The notes under the pieces: generated by a model
Databases searched by the model: none
Seen by the model: the letters and a program-made list of their open reading frames with translations, nothing else
Told to the model about the DNA's origin: nothing
In this document: positions 1 through 4,971 of the stretch, piece after piece
How positions within the stretch are numbered: the stretch's first letter is position 1
How the letters are laid out: the number at the start of each line of letters is the position of its first letter
Assembly: GCA_012032975.1 (NCBI GenBank)
Contig: JAAUPU010000281.1
Coordinates: 1 to 5,378, forward strand
From: Caldilineaceae bacterium
GTDB lineage: Bacteria > Chloroflexota > Anaerolineae > Caldilineales > Caldilineaceae
Direction of reading: 5' to 3'
DNA: 5,378 nt
Made by a program: the position numbers and the translations under genes

Positions 1-333
1 CAGTACCGCCGTTCCACGCTCGATGGTGGTCGGGCATGACCAGCGTCGCACTTTGTACCCTTGCGCGCACCAAAGCCAGCGCAATGCCGGTGTTGCCGCT
101 GGTCGGCTCCAGAAGGATCGTCTCTGGGCCAATCAGACCGGCTTCTTCCGCGGCTTCATCATGCTAAGCCCGATGCGATCCTTGACGCTGCCGCCGGGGT
201 TGAAGAATTCCAGTTTGGCCACCACATCGGCCACCGAGCTTTCGGACAGCTTGCGCACACGCACCAACGGCGTGTTGCCGATCAGGTCGGCGATGCTGTC
301 GGCGATCCGTGGGCTTTTCTCTGCCAATGCCAC
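1..333 (-). pseudogene. Cysteine synthase (O-acetylserine sulfhydrylase)-like gene, 5' part, frame broken several times
   Basis: The family is the PLP-dependent fold-type II enzymes that make L-cysteine from O-acetylserine and sulfide in the cytosol. The start is GTG at 331-333, with an AGGAG ribosome binding site at 341-345. The first 59 codons read cleanly and contain the family motifs [11 protein letters not shown] (residues 16-26) and [10 protein letters not shown] (44-53). Lys51 is the expected Schiff-base lysine. At about 156 one base is missing (ATGAT-GAAGCC), and the direct frame stops shortly after. The homology continues in another frame as [12 protein letters not shown] (TSGNTGI at 83-103, the PLP/substrate loop). 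It then changes frame again near 62-75, near 47 (GYKV to TLVMPD) and near 28 (before TIER), where the usual two residues between D-T and IER are also absent. The 3' part lies outside the window. Either it is a decayed gene or the sequence here is poor; four breaks in about 130 bp favour decay. Cystathionine beta-synthase-like members share these motifs, so the exact substrate is unsure. Confidence 0.72.
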
Positions 334-340
334 GTTACGT

Positions 341-345
341 CTCCT
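341..345 (-). promoter_or_regulatory. Ribosome binding site deciding the GTG start of the cysteine synthase-like gene
   Basis: On the minus strand AAAGGAG lies seven bases before GTG (331-333). An in-frame ATG far upstream (at 537) would add about 68 residues of low-complexity, unrecognisable protein. The GTG places the IGNTPLV motif at its usual distance from the N-terminus. Confidence 0.6.
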
Positions 346-374
346 TTCGGCTTGCGCCAAGAAAATGGTTGAAT

Positions 375-402
375 CCCGGTCACTCCCAGTTGGCTGACCG
401 GG
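375..402. promoter_or_regulatory. Stem-loop in the leader of the cysteine synthase-like gene
   Basis: CCCGGTCA (375-382) and TGACCGGG (395-402) are perfect 8-bp inverted repeats around a 12-nt loop. The stem lies about 40 nt upstream of the GTG start. No run of T follows it directly on either strand, so it is a weak candidate for an intrinsic terminator. An operator for a dimeric regulator or an RNA leader structure is possible. Confidence 0.35.
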
Positions 403-551
403 TTTGGGCAGGGTGCTCGCCCAACTGCGCAGGATGCACGACGATTCAGGCGGACGAATCATCCGAGAAGCAGACATCACGCAACCGCTGCGTGGCCTGG
501 GCGGAGATCCGCGCCAAAGAATCCTAGAGAATGCCATCCCGTCGCCGCCTG

Positions 552-580
552 ATCTTATCAGCTACTGCGACATTATTCAA
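552..580 (-). promoter_or_regulatory. Possible sigma70-like promoter for the cysteine synthase-like gene
   Basis: On the minus strand TTGAAT (575-580) and TAAGAT (552-557) are separated by exactly 17 bp. Each hexamer matches the TTGACA/TATAAT consensus at four of six positions. It would give a leader of roughly 210 nt that includes the stem-loop at 375-402. Such matches arise often by chance and there is no second line of evidence. Confidence 0.25.
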
Positions 581-603
581 AGTGTAGCTCGCCAACGGGC
601 GCC

Positions 604-637
604 TCCCAGAAGCGGGGCGACTGCCCCATATCTGGGA
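604..637. repeat. Two-part hairpin flanked by an 11-bp direct repeat
   Basis: The outer arms TCCCAGA (604-610) and TCTGGGA (631-637) pair perfectly. The inner arms GGGGC (614-618) and GCCCC (623-627) pair around a GACT tetraloop. A symmetric 3x3 internal loop separates the two helices. The hairpin is bracketed by two exact copies of CTCGCCAACGG at 588-598 and 645-655. Function is unknown; it could be a structured leader RNA element, a protein-binding site or a remnant of a small repeat. Confidence 0.45.
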
Positions 638-838
638 TGGTCCTCTCGCCAACGGCTTTGGATTCCCCACCAACTGCCGACTCAATTTCTCGCTGCTGGT
701 GGCAAAAGGTACTATGTTTCAAAATGGCGCGACCTGGGCAGCGGCAGGATTAGTGTGACGAGTATCCACTGCCGGAGCGAGCCGGACAACGTCTCTTTCA
801 TGTAGCACTCTTTGAGTTGGAAAGGTTGGGCTATTGCT

Positions 839-1651
839 GTGGAAAGACCATTGAGAATACACATCACGGGCGTCTATGGGCTGATCGGGAATCTTGTCTA
901 TACCCACCTCAGCCAGCAGCCGCAACGCTATGATCTCTACGGCAGTGGGCGTCGCAGGGTCAGCTCGCAGCGGGCCGATGAGCAGAGCATCACCCGGCTG
1001 CCAGACGACCACTTCGCGATTGCCGACTTGAGCGATGCCGAAGCCATCGCCAGCGCGATTGACGGCATGGACGCGGTCCTTCACATCGGCGCGGTGCCCG
1101 ACCCCAGCTCCTCGTTCGATGACGTGCTGAGCAGCAACGTACGCGGCACCTACAATGTGCTGGAGGCCTGTCGTTTGGCGGGGGTGAAGCGGCTGGTCTA
1201 CGCCAGCTCGATCATGGTCAACTGGGGCTATTTCCAGTTTCAAGAACCCTATCGCGCCATCCGCGAGCAGCGCTTTGCGGACGTTCCCGCTTCGATCCCG
1301 ATGATCACCCATATGGATCTGCCGCGGCCGACCGAGCCTTACTCGGCCAGCAAGGTCTGGGCAGAGGCGCTCTGCCGCACCTATTTTGATGCCCATGCCC
1401 TGTCCACCATCTGTCTGCGGATCGGCTGGGTCAACAAGGAGAACCACTGCTTCCGGCCCGAGGTCAACTCGGTCTGGTGCGGCAACCGGGACATTGTGGA
1501 CATTTTCGAGAGGGCGTTGGAGGCAACCGAAGAACGGCTCTTCGATATTTGCTATGCCCTCTCGGAGAGCAAGTATCGCTGGGTGGACCGCGAGCACACC
1601 TATCAACGGCTTGGATTCATGCCCCAGGACAAGACGGACGATGTGGTGTAG
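839..1651 (+). CDS. NAD(P)-dependent extended SDR, uronate/sugar dehydrogenase-like
   Basis: A 270-residue cytosolic Rossmann-fold oxidoreductase of the NAD-dependent epimerase/dehydratase family. Visible motifs are the nucleotide-binding TGVYGLIG (residues 10-17), an acidic position after strand 3 (ADL, 62-64), LHIGAVP (81-87), NVRGTYNVLEAC (100-111), the catalytic serine region VYASS (120-124), and the Tyr-Lys pair in YSASK (Y168, K172). The C-terminal part (LRIGWVN, then RYRWVD-like and YQRLGFMPQD segments) resembles uronate dehydrogenases, which oxidise hexuronates to aldarolactones. A 4-epimerase or other sugar dehydrogenase is possible. GTG at 839 is chosen because it places the glycine motif about ten residues in, with GGAAAGG at 819-825 upstream. 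TTG at 851, with GGAAAG at 841-846, is an equally credible start; TTG at 812 lacks a ribosome binding site. The gene is intact and convergent with the dehydratase series. Its neighbours suggest it makes the lactone used by that series, but this is inference. Confidence 0.82.
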   Translation: MERPLRIHITGVYGLIGNLVYTHLSQQPQRYDLYGSGRRRVSSQRADEQSITRLPDDHFAIADLSDAEAIASAIDGMDAVLHIGAVPDPSSSFDDVLSSNVRGTYNVLEACRLAGVKRLVYASSIMVNWGYFQFQEPYRAIREQRFADVPASIPMITHMDLPRPTEPYSASKVWAEALCRTYFDAHALSTICLRIGWVNKENHCFRPEVNSVWCGNRDIVDIFERALEATEERLFDICYALSESKYRWVDREHTYQRLGFMPQDKTDDVV

Positions 1652-1686
1652 GAAAAGCTTCTAACGGGAAGCAGTGGATGGTACAA

Positions 1687-1722
1687 GAAGAGCGCCGGGG
1701 CTGATAGCCCGGCGCTCTCTTC
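1687..1722. terminator. Strong hairpin between convergent genes, likely terminator
   Basis: AGAGCGCCGGG (1689-1699) pairs perfectly with CCCGGCGCTCT (1708-1718) around an 8-nt loop. The helix can extend by GAAG/CTTC across a two-base bulge. On the plus strand the stem is followed by a moderately T-rich stretch (TCTTCGTTCATCGTTT) without a clean U-tract. It sits 35 bp after the SDR stop and 32 bp after the end of the convergent dehydratase gene, so it could serve both strands. Confidence 0.7.
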
Positions 1723-1754
1723 GTTCATCGTTTGTCAACTGGGCGCACAGCACA

Positions 1755-2921
1755 TCACGAATCCGCGACGCTGCCGTCTTCGTGAAAGGCGCCATAGCGC
1801 CGCACGACCAAACCGCCGGCCTGATATCTGGTGAAGTCTGGCTGGTAACGGGCGCAGGCTGCCTCGTCCACTTCCACGCCGATGCCCGGTTTTTGTGGCG
1901 GATAGATGTAACCATCGACCACGGGCAGCGGCTCTTTGACCAGTTCCATCGCTTGCGGCGCCACATCCGGGTCCACCATCTCCTGAATCACGAAATTCGG
2001 CGCGGCAAAATCCACCTGGACACAGGCCGCGGTCGAGACCGGGCCATAGGGGTTGTGAGGGGCCAGTCCGGCATAGTAGACCTCGGCCATGGCGCCGATC
2101 TTGCGCACCTCGCTGATGCCGCCAGCGTGACAGGTGTCCGGCTGCAAGAGGCTGGCCGCGCCCTGTTCCAGAATCTCGCGGAAACCCCAGCGGGTGAAAA
2201 GCCGCTCCCCAGTCGCGATGGGTGTGGTGAGGGCGCGGGCAATGGGCGCCATCGCGGCTGGATTCTCAGCCTGGCTTGGCTCTTCCAGACAGAAGGGGCT
2301 GTACGGCTCGAAGCGCTTGCCATACTGGATCGCCATCTGCGGCGTCAGCCGGCCATGCAGGTCGAGCAGGATATCCACGTCGTCGCCCACTGCCTCGCGC
2401 ACGGCGCGCAGCCCAGCCTCTGCTCGCTTGAGCACGGCCGGCCCATCGAGAATACGCGTCAGCGGAACCGGCACCGTCTTGATTGCGGTCCAACCTTTGG
2501 CAATCTTGGAGAGCGCGTCCTCGGCCATCTGGTCGGGTGTTGCGCCGCCAAAGTGGGTGTACATCCGCACCTTGTCCCGCACCGGCCCGCCCAGCAGTTC
2601 GTAGACCGGACGGCCCAACTCCTTGCCCTTGATGTCCCACAGCGCCTGGTCGATGCCCGACAGTGCGGAGAGGCCGATCACACCCAGCCGCCAGAAACCG
2701 CTGCGATAGAGGATCTGCCAGCACTGCTCCACATGGCGCGGGTCTTTGCCTGCGATCATCGGCTCCATATCTTCGATGCAGCCGGCCACCGCGCGCGGCT
2801 TGCCCTCCAGCGAAGCCTCGCCCCAGCCGATCAGACCGGGCACATCCGTCTCCACCTTGACAAAGACAAAGACGCGATGCCCTCCGTCGGCCAGGATGGG
2901 TTTGATAGCCGTGATTTTCAT
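1755..2921 (-). CDS. Mandelate racemase/enolase-superfamily sugar-acid dehydratase, galactonate dehydratase-like
   Basis: 388 residues, close to the E. coli D-galactonate dehydratase DgoD (about 382). Such enzymes remove water from an aldonate to give a 2-keto-3-deoxy acid, using Mg2+. The N-terminal capping domain (about 1-125) carries GWGEASLEG (32-40), LYRSGFWR (71-78) and SGIDQALWDIKGK (88-100). The TIM-barrel carries the metal ligands Asp187 (LLDLHGR), Glu213 (LEEP) and Glu239 (TGER). They are spaced 26 and 26 residues, as in mandelate racemase and DgoD. His189 and His289 (APHNPYGP) sit where DgoD has its two catalytic histidines. QPDTCHAGGI (260-269) is also conserved. ATG at 2919-2921 is chosen because AAGGAG lies at 2930-2935, eight bases upstream; the longer frame would add 12 residues beyond that site. 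It is last in the minus-strand series, 116 bp after the RraA-like gene. All catalytic residues are present, so it is probably active. Stereospecificity (galactonate, fuconate, other) cannot be told. Confidence 0.88.
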   Translation of the reverse strand: MKITAIKPILADGGHRVFVFVKVETDVPGLIGWGEASLEGKPRAVAGCIEDMEPMIAGKDPRHVEQCWQILYRSGFWRLGVIGLSALSGIDQALWDIKGKELGRPVYELLGGPVRDKVRMYTHFGGATPDQMAEDALSKIAKGWTAIKTVPVPLTRILDGPAVLKRAEAGLRAVREAVGDDVDILLDLHGRLTPQMAIQYGKRFEPYSPFCLEEPSQAENPAAMAPIARALTTPIATGERLFTRWGFREILEQGAASLLQPDTCHAGGISEVRKIGAMAEVYYAGLAPHNPYGPVSTAACVQVDFAAPNFVIQEMVDPDVAPQAMELVKEPLPVVDGYIYPPQKPGIGVEVDEAACARYQPDFTRYQAGGLVVRRYGAFHEDGSVADS

Positions 2922-2929
2922 GCCGTTTT

Positions 2930-2935
2930 CTCCTT
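2930..2935 (-). promoter_or_regulatory. Ribosome binding site deciding the start of the galactonate dehydratase-like gene
   Basis: AAGGAG on the minus strand lies eight bases before ATG at 2919-2921. It would fall inside the coding sequence if the upstream start at 2957 were used, so the shorter protein starting MKITAIKP is preferred. That start also matches the typical MKIT N-terminus of the family. Confidence 0.7.
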
Positions 2936-2957
2936 GGTCTTGGATGGCGGAATGCAA

Positions 2958-3029
2958 GGATGCTGGGATGCTGGGGTGAGGGGGTGCACGAATCTTTCAT
3001 CCCCTCACCTTGTCATCCCCCTCATCCCC
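2958..3029. repeat. Intergenic simple-repeat patch with a 12-bp hairpin
   Basis: This fills most of the gap between the RraA-like gene and the downstream dehydratase gene. GGATGCTG occurs twice in tandem (2958-2965, 2966-2973). GGTGAGGGGGTG (2975-2986) can pair with CATCCCCTCACC (2998-3009) with a single G-T wobble and an 11-nt loop. CATCCCC then recurs at 3014-3020 and 3023-3029. The strong strand asymmetry (G-rich left, C-rich right) makes a stable hairpin in the transcript, which could act as an internal processing or attenuation site. It looks like a dispersed intergenic repeat rather than coding DNA. Confidence 0.55.
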
Positions 3030-3037
3030 TCCCAAGC

Positions 3038-3917
3038 CTACCACGTCCGCCCCTCCAAAAACTCCTGGATCGTATCCAGAGGTACGGTCAACTCATCCTT
3101 GTGGTCGTTCAGCCAGCCAGAGAAGTCGGCTTCGATGTCGTCGGTCCAACGTCGGTCGATCTGGCCCGATGTGTAGACGCCTTCGCTCAGCCGCTGCTTG
3201 CCAAAAGTGTCGCGCAAGTTGACCAGTTCCGAAGTCTTGACTACCTTTCTACCAGATGGGGCGGGATAAAGACGACCCCATCCTTGCGGCCCAGCACCAC
3301 GTCGCCGGGCATGACGGTGACCTGGCCGATGCGCACCGGGCAATTGACCCCCAGCAGCATGATGGTCGGCGATGCGTAACTGGGGTGCCAACCGCGCACA
3401 AAACTCGTAAAGCCGGGGATCTCCTCGATGCCATCCAGGTCGCGCACTGCGGCGTCGTGAACCACACCATTGCCAGACTTGGCGTAGATCGACGTGGCCA
3501 GGTTGTCGCCGATGATCGCTCCCTCCTCAATCTTGCCGTAGACATCGGCGACGTAGACATCCCCCTGCACCAGCATGTCAATGGGCCAGGAGATTTGGTC
3601 GCCCACACAGCCCAGCCGCGCCCCCTTCTCTTCCATGATCGTGCGCATGACCGGTCGCCGCGGCATGTACATCGCAGTGAGCGCTGACCGGTCAGCACCT
3701 GCCCAGGATGGGTGCAGACCATGCCGATCTCGTGCTGGTGATGATAGCCGGCGTTGCGCAGCACGCCCCACGCCTGGGTGATGGTCACGTTGCGCACGCG
3801 CTGGATCAGGTCGTCGCCAACTTTGGGACGACCGTCTTCGAAGCGCTCGCCGTGCCATTCGCGCGTGTACTCGATCAGTTCGTCGGGGTTCATGTTCAGC
3901 GGGGAAAACTTTTCCAT
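3038..3917 (-). pseudogene. RraA-like / HMG-aldolase-family gene interrupted by two single-base frameshifts
   Basis: The ATG at 3915-3917 has AAGGAG at 3928-3933 ten bases upstream. The protein begins MEKFSPLNMNPDELIEYT and reads to Gln78. Frame is lost at 3683/3684, where one G appears missing (CAGCGCTCAC instead of CAG-GCG-CTC-AC). It resumes as ALTAMYMPRRP. A second single-base loss in an A run near 3246-3249 creates a stop after HLVER; the other frame continues VVKTSELVNLRDTFGKQRL to a TAG at 3038-3040. Restoring both bases gives 882 nt, or 293 residues, a sensible length for this longer RraA-like subgroup. Conserved are GDNLATSIYAKSGNG (137-151) and AVRDLDG (157-163); the Arg-Asp pair and GDNL match the substrate- and metal-binding sites of 4-hydroxy-4-methyl-2-oxoglutarate aldolase. 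Members cleave pyruvate from hydroxy-keto acids or, as RraA itself, bind RNase E. Next to sugar-acid enzymes an aldolase role is likelier. Otherwise well conserved, so sequencing error is a real alternative to true inactivation. Confidence 0.78.
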
Positions 3918-3971
3918 CGTCTGTCGGCTCCTTGCGGATTGGCTGAATGGAGATTGGATAACAGAAGCTAT

Positions 3972-4814
3972 TTACGGGCGATCTATCCACTTGTAGGCGC
4001 TCTTGGCATTGCGCCAGAAATAGTTCTCCGACGCCTGTTGACCCTTTGCGGCAAAGTAGGTGCGTACGATGTCGATGCAGGTTGCATAGTCGCCGGCGCG
4101 CTCGCAGACCGGCCAGTTGCTCCCATAGATCAGCCGCTCTGCGCCAAAGGTGGACCAAAAGAGATCCAACGCGGGACGGTAGAATTTCACGTCACCCGGC
4201 GCGGGCTGAATGACGCTATTTTCCATCAACGCCGACACCTTGAGGAAAATATTCGGCCGCTGGGCGGCCAGGCGGAAACGTTCGACCCAATCCGGCGTCG
4301 GCTCTGCACCATTCAGCGGCATGGAGCCGATGTGGTTGATGATGATTCGCAAGTCGGGGACGCGGTCAGCCAGGTGCAATACATGGTCAAAATGCTCGTC
4401 TCGAACCAGCGCATCCAACGCGAGATCGAGCGCGGCCAGTTGCCCCATGTCGCGCATGAAGCCAGCCTCGTCGAGTTGTGCCAATGCGTTGCCGTTGCAA
4501 CGGATGCCACGAAAGAGCCGATTGCGCGCCAGTTCCTCAATCGTCTCACCAAAATCTGGCTGGTTCGGTTCGACCCGGCCCACAAAGCCGACGATAAACG
4601 GTTCGTCGGCCGCCAGGTCCAGGATCCACTGGTTGTCAGCCAGCCAGGCGCTCGCCTCGACCACCACTGTGCCGGTGACGCCCTCGGGCTGGGCCACGGC
4701 TTTGCAATGCGCTGGCAGCACCGTGCGGTAGAGCAAGGCGTTGTCGGCGGGCGGCCAGGGCACACCCTGCGGTCGGAATGGATCGTAAAAATGTGTGTGA
4801 GTGTCAATGATCAT
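3972..4814 (-). CDS. Amidohydrolase-family protein (COG3618 type), probable sugar lactonase
   Basis: 280 residues, a single TIM-barrel of the amidohydrolase 2 family, which includes L-fuconolactonase and 2-pyrone-4,6-dicarboxylate lactonase. MIIDTHTHFYDP opens the protein and supplies the HxH pair (His6, His8) after strand 1. Further marks are VVVEAS (50-55), GFVGRVEP (76-83), FRGIRCNGN (101-109), INHIGS (159-164, His161), FLKVSAL (190-196) and RLIYGSNWPVC (227-237). In most relatives I know, the last motif reads GSDWPV with a catalytic Asp; here the residue is Asn233. The C-terminus ends NAKSAYKWIDRP, typical of the family. ATG at 4812-4814 is chosen because AAGGA at 4824-4828 lies nine bases upstream and the HxH motif then falls at the N-terminus; the longer frame adds 18 residues of no known match. 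It lies 54 bp upstream of the RraA-like gene on the same strand. A lactone-opening role is inferred from family and neighbours; the substrate is unknown. Confidence 0.82.
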   Translation of the reverse strand: MIIDTHTHFYDPFRPQGVPWPPADNALLYRTVLPAHCKAVAQPEGVTGTVVVEASAWLADNQWILDLAADEPFIVGFVGRVEPNQPDFGETIEELARNRLFRGIRCNGNALAQLDEAGFMRDMGQLAALDLALDALVRDEHFDHVLHLADRVPDLRIIINHIGSMPLNGAEPTPDWVERFRLAAQRPNIFLKVSALMENSVIQPAPGDVKFYRPALDLFWSTFGAERLIYGSNWPVCERAGDYATCIDIVRTYFAAKGQQASENYFWRNAKSAYKWIDRP

Positions 4815-4859
4815 GGGTTCGAGTCCTTGTCCGGGTTGGGCCGTTGCCGAAGAAATACT

Positions 4860-4961
4860 ATCCACCAAGTCACACGAAGGTTCACGAAGAAACGGCTTCT
4901 ATCTTGGTGTCCCTTGGTGTCCCTTGGTGTTCCTTGGTGTCCCTTGGTGTTCCTGGTGGAT
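4860..4961. repeat. Intergenic repeat element: inverted ends enclosing a 10-bp tandem array
   Basis: ATCCACCAAG (4860-4869) and CCTGGTGGAT (4952-4961) are inverted repeats with one mismatch. Between them are CACGAAGGTTCACGAAG (two CACGAAG units, 4873-4889) and a decamer array with consensus CCCTTGGTGT. The array units start at 4901, 4911, 4921, 4931 and 4941, with a shortened sixth at 4951. It occupies most of the 157-bp gap upstream of the amidohydrolase gene. Similar CTTCGTG/CTTGGTG-rich intergenic repeats are dispersed in several environmental bacterial genomes, as far as I recall. No transposase is present, so this could be a non-autonomous or slippage-expanded repeat. Confidence 0.65.
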
Positions 4962-4971
4962 CTACGCATCC

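Larger units (their letters stand above)
334..838. other. Intergenic region between divergent genes, no supported CDS
   Basis: About 505 bp separate the divergently oriented cysteine synthase-like gene and the SDR gene. A plus-strand open frame (404-805, 133 codons) has no recognisable motif, ribosome binding site or family resemblance, and I do not believe it is coding. What can be seen is an 8-bp stem-loop at 375-402, a two-part hairpin at 604-637 flanked by copies of CTCGCCAACGG (588-598 and 645-655), and a possible minus-strand sigma70-like promoter at 552-580. A decayed gene remnant cannot be excluded. Confidence 0.5.

Noticed and set aside
404..805. A 133-codon plus-strand open frame in the left intergenic region
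   Set aside because: It has no ribosome binding site, no family resemblance and an arginine/proline-rich composition, and it spans the hairpin and direct repeats. It was treated as chance, though a remnant gene cannot be fully excluded.
719..1606. A 295-codon open frame on the minus strand
   Set aside because: It is antisense to the SDR gene, which shows the Rossmann and YxxxK motifs in the plus frame; the minus translation shows none.
1674..3176. A 500-codon open frame on the plus strand
   Set aside because: It lies antisense to the galactonate dehydratase-like gene, is rich in Arg, His and Ala, and has no recognisable motif. The minus strand carries a complete enzyme with all catalytic residues.
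3240..3400. Programmed ribosomal frameshift in the RraA-like gene
   Set aside because: The A run near 3246-3249 is short and lacks a heptanucleotide slippery pattern, and a second unrelated break exists at 3683. Two independent deletions or sequencing errors are simpler.
4901..4958. A short-period array that could be mistaken for a CRISPR
   Set aside because: The units are 10 bp with no spacers between them, and no cas genes are nearby; it is a simple tandem repeat.
4860..4961. An insertion sequence
   Set aside because: The inverted ends enclose only about 80 bp and no transposase, and no target-site duplication is evident.
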